Shown here: piece after piece, positions 23,482 to 33,564 of the stretch
Layout: every line of letters begins with the position of its first letter
Position numbering within the stretch: position 1 is the first letter of the stretch
NCBI GenBank assembly: GCA_025201705.1
Contig: MU616661.1
Span: 7,486 to 48,156, forward strand
Reading direction: 5' to 3'
Length of the DNA: 40,671 nt
Source of the DNA: Dissophora ornata
Lineage: Eukaryota > Mortierellomycota > Mortierellomycetes > Mortierellales > Mortierellaceae
Program-made: the position numbers and the translations under genes
Notes under the pieces: model-generated
What the model saw: only the letters and a program-made list of their open reading frames with translations
What the model was told of the DNA's origin: nothing
Databases searched by the model: none

Positions 23482-25693
23482 CTAATCTCTCGAGAAGAAG
23501 CGGTCAGAAAACCCATTGCGATCGCTGCGGTCGTTGCGGTCGTTCCTCCTGAAGCCATTGTCTCGTCCACCATCACGACCTCCATCACGACCTCCAAACC
23601 TGGAAGGAGAGCGGTCTCGGCTATTGTTGTCCCGACGACCGCTGCTGTAGTTAGAGCGTCCTCGTGAGAATCCGCCACTGCCGCCACGGGAAGATCCACG
23701 GCTATTGAAACCGAGCTTGCTAAGGAATGACTCGCTCAGGTGTGGGGGTTCATCAGCACCAAGATGCATCACGTATTCCTTGGCTGCATTGAGGATATCG
23801 TTTTTGGGGCATGTAAGGACATCCAAGCGTCCAGTGTCTATAATAGAGGGCGATCAGCGGCTAGTTAGTGTCGCTGCAACAATTTTCTCGACATTAAAAC
23901 AATACAATGAACATAAATGACAGACTATTTGACTTACAGTATCCAAGATAGGCGGTGAATGCATCATGAATCATCTCAGGGTCCTGAGCCTGCTTGGCTT
24001 CCGTCAGCTTGTTCATCAGTCTCTCATCCTGCATAATCTCATCCATATCCTTGGTCATCTCGTTGGGCTTCAAAGGCAAGTCCGACATGATATTCAAGAA
24101 CGACTTCTCGACGGGCGTGATCATCAACACACCCTCTCCTGTCTTTCCAGCACGTCCTGTGCGACCAACACGGTGAATGTACTGCTCCTTGGATGAAGGA
24201 ATACCGACCTGGATAACGAGGGACACATCGGGATAGTCGACGCCGCGAGCAGACACATCTGATGTGAACATGATGGATCCTCTGCTCTTACGGAAACGAT
24301 CCGAGGTCCTGGTGCGCTGATCCTGGGACTTCTTGGAGTGGAGCGAGAAGAGGCGATATGAAGTCAACTCCTCAAAGAGCGAGGCATAGAGTTGGGTTCC
24401 ACGAGTTGTGGGCAAGAAAACCATGACCTTGCCTTCGGGGTTCTTTTCCTTATGGTCCTCAATGATGCGAGTCAAGAGAGGCAACTGATGCTCGTAGGGT
24501 GTGATAGTGAAGGACTGGTTAACTTGCAAGTTGGTGTTGGCCTCGTTGGGGTCCACAGTATCGATGAAGGTAAAGTCGGGCTTCAGGGAGGTCCTGGCAA
24601 TGGACTTGATTTGGGGCGAGACAGTCGCGGAGAAAAAAAGCGTCTGACGTTCCTTGGGCAGGTTGTCGACGATGCTCTTGATGCTGTCCTTAAATCCCAT
24701 ATCCAACAACTGGTCGGCCTCATCGAGAATCAACTATTTTCCAAAGGCACGGATAAAGCATGTGAGCAAATTTGACCCTAAAAGGCGAAACTTAAACTCC
24801 ACAAAGAAAGAGAAGTCACTTACAGTCTTGACACCCTCCAGCTGGGAGCGGAACTCGGGAACAGACTCAATCATATCATTCAAGCGGCCGGGGGTTCCGA
24901 CAACGATATCTACACGCTTGGTGTTCAATTTGCGAATCTGCAGGCCCTTACTTTCACCGCCGACGAGGCAGTGGACATTATACTTGTAAGGGCTAACGAG
25001 CTTCCTTGCCTCTTCTGCGATTTGCTGGGCCAACTCACGAGTAGGGGAGACAATAAGGCAGGTCGCCATGTCACCACGCTTCAAAGTCTTGGCGTCGGTT
25101 TTGGCAACAATAGTCTCAAGAGCAGGGATCAAGAAGGCCAGAGTCTTTCCAGTTCCTGTCTTTGCCTTGACAAACATGTCTGTGTCAGTGGGCAACATGG
25201 ACAGAACCTCGGACTGGACCTTGGACATGGTCTCATATTTGAAGACACTCTTGATGGCCTTGGCAGTGTTAGGGTTAAGCGATGTGATTTCATCAAATCG
25301 AGTGGGGAGTTCATCTTCGACCTGCTCGCTCAGAACCTCCTGGTTTGCCGCCTGGAAATGGGTTGAGTGAGTATGGAAACCAGCAGATCGCTGGAGATAA
25401 GAGGTCAGAGCAGGGAAGGCCTTGGTCGAAGATGCCGCTAAATCATAGACAAAAAACAATATTAGCATAATAAAACGAATACCCCTCGCAGGTTGGCCAG
25501 GGGAATAGTGAGAGAATCTTGCAGTCGGCCTGGTTTGTAGATTGAAATCAGGGACAGCATCATTCAGGGGCCAAAAGAGTTCAATGTAGCTACCTGAAGC
25601 AGCGGTGCGGGGTAGGATGCGAGAGACGGCAGAGACCTTGACCGAGGTCAAGCGCAAGGCCGGGCGAAGAGAGGAGAGAATGCGGATAGACAT
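23482..25693 (-). CDS. MSS116: Mitochondrial DEAD-box RNA helicase, Mss116 type
   Basis: ATP-dependent RNA chaperone expected to act in splicing and expression of mitochondrial RNA. Exons 25693-25594, 25437-24824, 24733-23938 and 23837-23482 join in phase to 621 aa. Motifs in order: AKTGTGKT (I), SPTRELAQQ (Ia), VVGTPGR (Ib), DEAD (II, residues 242-245), FSAT (III), DVSARGVDYPD (V) and HRVGRTGRAG (VI). The N-terminus MSIRILSSLRPALRLTSV is Arg/Ser/Leu-rich without acids, a mitochondrial targeting sequence. The C-terminal tail (about 545-621) is basic, rich in RGG, RDGGRDGGRD and RNDRNDR units, matching the unstructured RNA-tethering tail of Mss116/CYT-19. Assignment to this subfamily rather than to another mitochondrial DEAD protein rests on the targeting sequence, C-terminal extension and tail. 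Confidence 0.88.
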
Positions 25694-25914
25694 TTTGCTT
25701 CAGAGGCAAAAGTTGAAGCGGGAGGGGGCGAGTGGTGAGTGGTGAAGGGAAGAGGTAGGAGAGGAAGCGGCACTCGGCCTTCCTTCTTTTGGGCGAAAAG
25801 GAAAATTTGGTAAACAAAACTGGAGCACCAGTCACAGGACAAGAAAGCGGTCACGTTTCGTTTCTGTATTTATGCGTGTATTCTGATAAACTCGTTCTAC
25901 ATGGCAAGCGCCGT

Positions 25915-27894
25915 CTACCTAATGCGGCCTTCCTTCAAGGACTTCAGGGTGACAGGGCCAGCCTTTGTGTTGAACTTCAGATCCTTGTACAAGGCCAGAC
26001 CATCAGGGCTGATCTTAAAGTCCTCAGAGACCTTCTCAAAGATCAAGTGCTTGGGGTTCAGCTTTTCGGGAGAAGAGCGATCTGCCTGTCCATAGCCCTC
26101 AAACTCAATCAAATCGCCAGCCTCCAATCCAGCAGGGGGCAGCAGCAGCTCAACTACAGAGTCGTCAGCCGACGATCCAGCGAGCAACATAGCGCTCGAA
26201 AGCACACCCTGGAACTTGCCGGGCTTCAAGTTGCACACAGCGCACACGAGACGGTTCTGCATCTCCTCCAGAGGGATATATTTAGCCAGTCCAGAAACAA
26301 CAGTGCGAACATCGCCATTGCCGCAGTCAACAGTCGAGACATAAGAGTTAGGATTGCCGTCATGGACCTTGGCCTCAACAATACGAGCGACACGGATATC
26401 CACGCGAGAGATGTCGGTAGGCAAGCTGGCGTCGGTGGCAGGCTGCATGATTCCATTAATTATAATAGGCGTTGTTAGTAAAGAGATATATTTATGATAT
26501 TTACAATGTTCCAAAGCCATGTAATTTTATGCGGCTATACCTTGTTCGACTTGACTGGCTTGGCCTTGGGCTCGGGTTTGGGAGTAGGGTAAGCCTCCTC
26601 AGTTAGCTGACGCAGCTCATCGTTATCGAACCACTTGCGAATGGGTTCCAACAATTCGTTGATCGCGTCCGTAACAGCCTTCTTCAAGTCGCCGGGATGG
26701 ATTTTCTTGTCAGCAAAGTCCTTCTCGAGATCCTCGTAGACGGTGTAGATGACATCACCTCCAAACTTCTCGGGTCTCAGAATGCTGAAGCTGGGGGATT
26801 TTCCGTTCATAGATCGAAGAGGAAAGAGCACAGTCCTGACAAAAGCCAAGATTCCGTTCTCAGTGATGTTGCCCTCCTCGCAAAATGCCTTGCTCAACTT
26901 GCGCTTCACATCTTCTGGTGCCTCCAGCAGATCAATCTTTGAGTCGGCGACCGAGGCCGACATCTTGGGTCCGGCCAAACCAGGGACCATGGGGTTCATT
27001 AAATGCGAGCGCTTCTTGTACCCGAGCATGGGCAACAGCTTCTCCGCAAATACAAAGATCTTGCGCTGATCCACACCGCCAAACTGCGCGTCAACACCCA
27101 AAAACTCTTCGTCCAAAGCCTGCATACCAGGGTACATCAATCCAGACAGGAGGGGGTGCTCGACCTGCTTCACGACCTCAGCTCCGGCCTTCTTGGCATC
27201 GTGCTCGGTGGTCTTGGAGCAAATCTTCATGTTGGCAAGCGAGTATTCGGCAGTGAGTTGGTAGGAAGATCCCAGGACAAACTTCAGTTTATCGATTGGG
27301 ACACCGATGGCGGTCAAAGTGGCCTTGATCAGCTGGGTATAGTACTCGGCGCGCTTGCCAACAAGCTCCATAGGGGCCTTCATGTTATCGAGGAAGGCAT
27401 GGATATCAGCAATGAGGACGGTGATGTGGCAGCCAGCCTCGAGAAAGTCAGCGATCTTGGTCATGGGCACAAAGTATCCCAAGTGGGGCTTTCCAGTAGG
27501 TGCTACGGTAATTCCATTGATAGATGGCAAGGAGTAGTAAAGGCTGTGAGCGATGAATTCAGGTTTGGAAGGTATGCGTGTGTATGCGTGAATGGAGATA
27601 TGTGTGTATGGAGCAACATGGGTGCAAATGTGCATGCTTTGGGCGTGTGTGTTTTGTGTGATCCTGCTTGATAGCAATACTCGATGAGTCACTGAGAAAG
27701 GAGTTGTCGATATGGAATAGTTGTGTCTTTTCGTTTTGTTCTATTCAGGGGGGACAATGCGAATCCTTACCAGTGCCCCAGTAGATGTTGAGATCGCGCT
27801 CGGCAAGGATGGTCTCGATCTGCTCCTTGCCCAGAACCTCCTGCAGATTCCTGGAGATGATGTCGTACTTTTGAGCCGTAGTTAATGAAGCCAT
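25915..27894 (-). CDS. TYS1: Cytosolic tyrosyl-tRNA synthetase with C-terminal EMAPII domain
   Basis: Class I enzyme that charges tRNA-Tyr. Exons 27894-27771, 27502-26541 and 26442-25915 join in phase to 537 aa (human 528, S. cerevisiae Tys1 394). The HIGH-like motif is PTGKPHLGY (48-51 HLGY) and the second signature is KMSAS (KMSSS in human). A Pro/Lys linker ([16 protein letters not shown]) ends the catalytic part at residue 362. Exon 3 alone encodes the rest, an EMAPII/Trbp111-like tRNA-binding domain: [41 protein letters not shown] and [10 protein letters not shown], ending [11 protein letters not shown], very like the human tail. The last intron (26443-26540) has a TACTAAC branch site and sits exactly at the domain border. 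It begins GTATAG, so if retained it adds one Val and a stop. Exon 1 ends inside codon 42, and the intron before exon 2 is the long one (268 bp). Confidence 0.95.
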
Positions 27895-28378
27895 GGTCGT
27901 AATGGATTGTATGTCGATGAAAACGAGGTGAGAAACAGAAACCCGAGAAAAAAAAGGTGCAAACAAAAAATATTGAAATTTTCCGCTGGGTCACAGTGGC
28001 TTGGTGGCGCTGCTCAGGCACAGCTCAGCCAAGAACTTCATTGTGAGTCAACGCCCAAAACTCTTGGACGACTGAGACTCAGTGGCCAGAGATAACGGCA
28101 TGGACGTATGATGCTGGAGGCGTTTTCCCTTCGTTCATATGCTTCGCCTCCATGCCACCAAAGAGTATCTAGTGCCTATGCGCACTCGTAGACGACATCG
28201 ATTAAGGTTGAACGCCAGCCTAGCCCCGCTTTTCAGCCTACGCCTAAGCTTTGCCAGAAAATGAAAATGCTCCTCGAGTATCGCCATGTACGATGACTAG
28301 TTCTGCGATAGTCGCTTTTATTACGATTGATTAGCAATGGATATTGATACAGATTTCTACCGTCGGTTGGTGTAATAT
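27895..28378. other. TYS1 promoter and VPS2 3' region
   Basis: 484 bp. No coding frame of note. No clear TATA box. The part around 28005-28090 is rich in short direct and inverted GCTCAG/CTGAG words but shows no ordered repeat. Confidence 0.5.
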
Positions 28379-29665
28379 TTATTCCCTACGAAGGTTGTCC
28401 AGACGAGCCTGTAGCGCGGCATCATCAGCGGACATGCCCTCTGCTTGTGCAACGCGCTCCTTGCTGGCAACTCCTGGTGTTTTGATGGATGTTCCTGGAG
28501 CCGACGCCAACTGTGAATAAAGATGGGAAAATACGAAGTGTGTCAGTTTCAAATGTATCTTCATCCGTCAATATACCCATCCCCCCGGGGAACGGCACGA
28601 AGTCGACTTCAGAGTACTCACCGATTCGTCCAAGTGAATTCCAATCTCGTCCAAAACTTGATTTACAATGGCCTCTTCCTCCTCTTCGTCATCCTCCTCC
28701 TCCATAGCCTCATCGATGGTATCCGACATCATCTCCTCCTTCATATCCATGATCTCGCTTTCTTTCTCAAACTCCATCATGATATGTTGGATCTGGGGCA
28801 AGTTCATGTTGCGGTTCATGGCGCCCATAGCCTAGGTTTATCATCGAACACAAAGAAGAATCCATAAGCAACACGGTCAACAAAGTCCAGCATGACGTAC
28901 ATGCAACTTGGAAAGAATGAATACGAGCGATACCTTTGTTGCGCCTTTCATGGCCTCAGCCATTTGCTGATTCGAACGAAGACCCTACAAGAACAAAAAA
29001 AAAAGGTCAGAATGGTGATACAATGACGGCTGAAGAAAGCTCTCAATAACGTTCATATTTCAAAGAAGACGGGTTCCAGAGCCCATTCGCATCACTCTGC
29101 GTACCTGAATACGGAGACCAACAGCCTGCAGTTGTGTCTTCATCTGATAAAACTTTTGAATATATCGCCGGGTTCGCACAAGGTCCTTGGCCATGACTTT
29201 GGCAGCGTTCTACTCACAAAAAAGTGAAATGTCCACTGAGACGTATTAATAAAAGTCGCCTAGAATCACCTTCACCCCTTTTGCGCCAATAGCAGCATCA
29301 TCGCTAGCTCAATAGGAAAACAGTTCCTGCATATTCACTATTCGCACCCTGGCCGATGAAAACAGAGTGAATCGGTTTCAGAACCCCACCATACCATCTG
29401 ACCTGCTTTGGCAGCCTTCTTGATATCCTGAATGATCTTCTTTTCCTGCTGCTCCAGTTTACCCCTCTCGCGATCCAGCTCACGCTGTGCCTTGGTTAGA
29501 GCCCTCTGGTGAGCCCTGAGGGCCTCTGCCGGGGACCTGCGCCCAAATAAAAAGTTCTAGGAGGTCGATAGTGGAAGTAGCCATAACTTTCAGGTTAGTC
29601 TGGCCTGGTGCAAGTCACAAACGAGAGTGTCCGATGGAGAAAACCAAAAGTGTCCATGCCATCAT
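28379..29665 (-). CDS. VPS2: ESCRT-III subunit Vps2 (Did4/CHMP2)
   Basis: Late-acting ESCRT-III subunit that recruits Vps4 for membrane scission at endosomes. Secure exons: 29556-29395, 29209-29105, 28984-28934, 28831-28622 and 28510-28379, all joined at phase 0, giving 219 aa from NFLFGRRSPAEALR onward. Landmarks: basic helix 1-2 with QREL DRERGKLEQQEKK, AKDLVRTRRYIQKFYQMK, MAEAMKGATKAMGAMN and LPQIQHIMMEFEKESEIMD, an acidic patch, and the C-terminal MIM1 motif ALQARLDNLRRE that binds the Vps4 MIT domain. The initiator is not in the first secure exon, because a TAG stop precedes it directly. A branch site (ACTAAC near 29595) and ag at 29557-29558 show an intron there. ATGs at 29665, 29662 and 29657 are candidates. 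The simplest family-like N-terminus, Met followed by NFLFGRR, would need a GC-AG intron. Confidence 0.9.
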
Positions 29666-29919
29666 TTTGCACCAAAGTAGTGTTCTGTCCGTATTCTGAA
29701 GGTTGGGTTTAGTCGGGTATATAAGCGGTCGTTTTGCAATGGAGTCGGTCTTGGCGAGAATGGAATGGTTGTAGAGAGAGAGTAGGTCTTGGCGAGAATG
29801 GAAGAGAGAGAGAGAGAGAGATTGCTGCCACGTCACGTTTTTTTTTTTTTATATTTTCTAGACAACAAAGCATCGCCCGCCATTCATTCGTTCAACCAAC
29901 AAAACATTGAGACAACAGG
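29666..29919. promoter_or_regulatory. Bidirectional promoter of VPS2 and CSL4
   Basis: 254 bp between two divergent starts. It includes a TATATAAG box (29718-29725), a GA microsatellite (29803-29820), a T-run (29839-29850) and a duplicated 19-mer GGTCTTGGCGAGAATGGAA at 29747-29765 and 29785-29803. The TATA box is 53-58 bp upstream of the first VPS2 ATG, suggesting a very short VPS2 leader. Confidence 0.6.
29747..29803. repeat. 19-bp direct repeat in the shared promoter
   Basis: Two perfect copies of a 19-bp word, at 29747-29765 and 29785-29803 (38 bp start to start), separated by a GA-rich spacer. Could be a duplicated factor-binding site for the divergent gene pair. Confidence 0.85.
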
Positions 29920-30748
29920 ATGACATCAGTAGCAGGCGCAGTCGTTCCCGGCCAGAGACTGGGGCACGTTCAGGAATACAGCGCTGGAGCTGGCACATAC
30001 TCACACCAGGACTTCCTGTATGCCAGTGTTGTCGGACTCAAACAGATCTCAAGAGAAAGCGACAATGAGGTATAGTAAGCAACAAAGCATCGCCCATGGA
30101 GCCTATGATCGCAAAACACTATGCAACATCGCCTAGAGGAAAGGGCTGAGGATGGGATACTTCTTATATCAGTAATTCGGATAGCCAAAGCTAACACACC
30201 CGCCTATCTAATTTTACTCCACTGCCAACAATTTTAACAGCTGCCAATAATGAGCGTACAACGTGAAAACACACAGTCTGCCATGCCAGATATCGAGGCT
30301 ATTGTCACCTGCAAAGTTGTTCGCGTGAACCCCCGGTTTGCGGCTGTCAACATCATGGTCGTCGATGGCAAGCCCTGCTCAGACGACTTCCAGGGCATCA
30401 TTCGAGTGCAGGATGTGAGGGCAACTGAAAAGGACAAGGTCAAGATTTACAACTCTTTCCGGCCGGGCGATATTGTCCGCGCTCAAGTGGTAAGTGGTTT
30501 GTGCATTATGGCAATGCTCTCGCCATGCTCCGTCTGGCATATGAATTGATCTGACCGCTCGATTTGATGGACACTAGATTTCACTGGGAGATGCCAGGAG
30601 CTATTATTTGTCAACAGCAGCAAATGAACTAGGCGTAATTTTCGGAACAAGCGTAGCAGGAGGATCACTAGTTCCCATTTCATGGCAGGAGATGCAGTGC
30701 ACCAAAACAAAAGCGATCGAGTTACGAAAGTGTGCCAAACCAATGTAG
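29920..30748 (+). CDS. CSL4: RNA exosome cap subunit Csl4
   Basis: One of three S1-domain cap proteins of the RNA exosome, acting in nuclear and cytoplasmic RNA decay and processing. Exons 29920-30069, 30241-30489 and 30578-30748 join at phase 0 to 189 aa (human EXOSC1 195). N-terminal domain: [21 protein letters not shown]1 domain: [19 protein letters not shown], then the near-invariant [21 protein letters not shown]-terminal zinc-ribbon-like part: [12 protein letters not shown] and [23 protein letters not shown]. Only scattered Cys residues remain in the ribbon, as in animal Csl4. The start ATG lies in a GACAACAGGATG context just after the shared promoter. Identity is unambiguous by the [10 protein letters not shown] block. 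Confidence 0.96.
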
Positions 30749-30843
30749 TAAAGCATCTTTATTAATCTATACACGTTTCTGTCATGATAATCATATATGC
30801 GTTCGTTAGTGTTGAGGGAAGAAGTTGCTACTAGAATGCCCTC

Positions 30844-32538
30844 CTACTCTTCTTCTTCCTCTCCTTCCTCTTCCTCTTCCTCTTCCTCATCCACCTCTTC
30901 GACCTCCTCCTCCTCCTCGATTTCGTACTCCTCGATTTCTTCGTGCTCATCCTCGTGGTCGCCCATGGTCAATACATCCTCGATATCCTCCATAAGCACA
31001 ATTTCTCTCTGATCAATCAGCTTCGCAGTCCTCTCCCAAGCTCTCTTCCTAGTATAAGCGCCGCGGCGGTTCTTGCCAGACCACTTCTGCCAGAGATTGT
31101 TGGCATACTCCCATCCATCCACATCTGAGTTCGCCCCGAGTTTCAAACGCCAGTGAGGATCGAGCCATCGCCACTCCTGCGACTTGCGAAGGACTTTGTT
31201 GGGTTGGCCAGGGATAGCCTCGTGCGCTACATGGGGTGGGGGTAGTTGAAACGAGGACTTGCTCTGAGTCGGCTCCAAATGATCGTCGGTCCTAATTACC
31301 GATGGTTATGAATCATTAGTATCCACTTGTACAAACATCAATATACGTCCTAAAGGACATGAGCGTTCAAATCCTTACCATGGTGCGCGATCGTTGGGAA
31401 GCATCATGGGAGTCCAATCAAGTCCCAGCCACCAACGTTGGTTCTCATAGAGCACGAACTTGTAGTACATGGTCGCATGGTCCTCTTCAATGTCATAGCC
31501 AGTGCTCGTCTTGTAAGCCTCAGGATCAGCCTTCTTGCGCTGTCCGATGGCTCTCGAGATAATGTCCTTGACCGAGAATCGCCTCTTCTTGCGATACGTT
31601 GACGCCAACTCTGGGCGAAAGGGCCAGTAAGGAATTAATTGCAACAGAGGCGAGAATAGCTGCAGCTTCATCATCACTGCCCAAAGAACTGCGAACCAAG
31701 GCGCGCGCCAGCAAATAGCCACACTGCCCACAATTGCGATAATGAATCGCATAGGGACAAGGTATGTCAGGATCAGCCAGGGTACGTACGTCATAACCGC
31801 CAGAACAAGAACCATGCGCGTTCTGTTCTTGTCTGACCAGTCAAGATAAGTCTCGACTTTATCCAAAGACCGATTCCAGGCAGCCCAATGATCCATAATC
31901 TCCTGAATCTCTCGAAGCGTTGCCGCCTGCTCCACTTGAGTCGTCGTTGGATGACGAGCCGAATTGGATGAGAGCAAACTGCTGCTTCTGTTTAAATTGA
32001 GACTCGAGAACGAGAACTTGCCACTCGCAGGGCTCAAAGGCAAGGGGATGTTGGCAGCAGATGTGGACGCCTTTCTTGACTTGATCCACAGATGTCCGAT
32101 ATAGAGAATCAGCGCACCATGGAGACCAAAGACGAGGAAGGTTTCGGTTCCGACGCAGATCGTCCACCAGGTGAAGAGAACAAGAAAGCTCTTGACGGAT
32201 CGATCCGTTGTCCATGTCAGGAGCTGAAGCAGCTGATGACAGGCGTGAATGGCCGGGCTGGCATAGCTCAAAAGTAACGTCACCGAGGCTGGGACAGGGG
32301 TCGATGCGGAGAAAAAGTCGTTGAAAGAAGGTGGAGTCTGAGGCTTGTTTGAGGGTGCTGCGAGCACCTTGCGCCGGGAAGAACCTGAGAGGAGGGAGGC
32401 CGAGCTGGAGGAGGTGGTCATTGTGCTGTTCTGGCGACTGCGTCGAGGGAGGACGTGGAAAGATTTTTTTGTGTTGGCTGGAGACAGCTCCGACGGGACG
32501 TTAGCCAGAAAAGTGGAGTGACTTTCAAAGCTCGACAT
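30844..32538 (-). CDS. Dysferlin-domain peroxin (Pex24/Pex30 family)
   Basis: ER/peroxisome membrane protein of the family that shapes peroxisome and lipid-droplet biogenesis sites. Exons 32538-31379 and 31291-30844 give 535 aa. N-terminal 1-80 is Ser-rich. Membrane segments are about 118-150 (FLVLFTWWTICVGTETFLVF and neighbours) and about 245-295 (MVLVLAVMTYVPWLILTYLV, IIAIVGSVAICW, APWFAVLWAVMM), a hairpin-like reticulon-type arrangement. DysF-N (about 355-390: YYKFVLYENQRWWLGLDW) and DysF-C (about 420-475: EWRWLDPHWRLKLGANSDVDGWEYA) are both present with their Trp residues. The last 48 residues are nearly all Glu/Asp. Which peroxin orthologue (Pex23, 24, 29, 30) cannot be settled by eye. 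Confidence 0.87.
30847..30950 (-). repeat. GAG/GAA-type purine run coding a poly-Glu tail
   Basis: On the plus strand an almost pure TCC/TCT run of about 100 bases. Within the peroxin gene it encodes a Glu-rich tail ending directly at the stop codon, so repeat slippage can change its length without damaging the DysF domains. Confidence 0.8.
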
Positions 32539-33564
32539 TCAGTCCTCGTTTCCTAATGTAGGTGGAACAGCGACAAACTGTCGTTCTTGAGATGGACGCT
32601 GATTACAGTCTGCTTTGCGCGAAGAAAGAAAGAAGTGGTCCGTGTGGCGGAGGTGAGGAGTCGTTATAGAATGTGGACGTGAATGAAAGAAGAGCAGAGT
32701 GCGGGTGGACAAGACAGTGGCAGATCCGGTGTGGAGAAGAAGAAGGAGGGTGGAAAGGAACTAACTAATAACTAGAAACAACGACAAAGAAGGACGCAGG
32801 GGGGGTGAACATGTTCCCCACCCACGGGCTGCCATATGCCAACAGGGCTCGCCTGCCACGTGATAGTGCATTGCGAGAGTACTTGCATTGCGTATCTTGC
32901 GTATCGTGCGTATCGTGTTATTACAGAATTAAATCGTCTTCGTGTGATTCTTGGTTCTTGTCCGACCGAAGACAGGAGAGCAAGCATGAGCGAACGTGAA
33001 CAGACATTAACAGGCGTGTCCGAGCAGGCGTGATAGCATGGATAGTATGCCGAGGACGGAGGAGAGATGTACATGTACATTGTCACAGTGAGCATTCTAC
33101 CGTGCATAGACCACTGCATTTCATCTGGAACATTTGAATTATTACGACACATGTGGTGAGAGCAGCCAAGGCTTTCTTGCTGTGTTCTCGACCTCGATTG
33201 GGCATGTGGCGTCGCCACGATCGTTGGCCAACATTAATTTTTGCTTCGTTGACATGCAGTAAGCACCCGGGAGTGCCTGACCGATGCAGACAAGATAAAA
33301 TAGGCAGCTTTTTTTTCAACCTTCTGAGGCTCGTCGCTGGCGTGTGCGCATCAGGCTGCTGGTGAGAAGATGGTGAGTGCGCTTGGACAAGCAAAGAGAG
33401 AGAGAGAGAAAGATGCTCATTCGGCTGCGTCCATTGATGTCGAATCCCCTCTCCTCCTCTGCAGCAAACTATAAAGCCTTGCGGACAAAGACGCGTTTTC
33501 ACACTCATCCCTTCTTTTCCACACTATCCGCGCCTGTCGTCCTTTTTTATAAAACTTACTGTGT
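32539..33564. other. Divergent intergenic region, peroxin / cytidine deaminase
   Basis: 1026 bp. Holds a 3 x 9-bp repeat of TGCGTATCK (32889-32915), a purine-rich (GA) stretch near 33396-33410, a T-run at 33310-33317 and a TATAAAA box at 33547-33553 only 12 bp before the deaminase ATG. No protein-like frame. Confidence 0.55.
32889..32915. repeat. TGCGTATCK 9-bp tandem repeat
   Basis: Three adjacent units, TGCGTATCT then two of TGCGTATCG, in the intergenic region. It creates a false CVSCVSC-type frame. Confidence 0.85.

Noticed and set aside
32772..33218. 148-codon minus-strand frame and the CVSCVSC frames
   Set aside because: Created by the 9-bp TGCGTATCK repeat and low-complexity DNA; no domain or start context.
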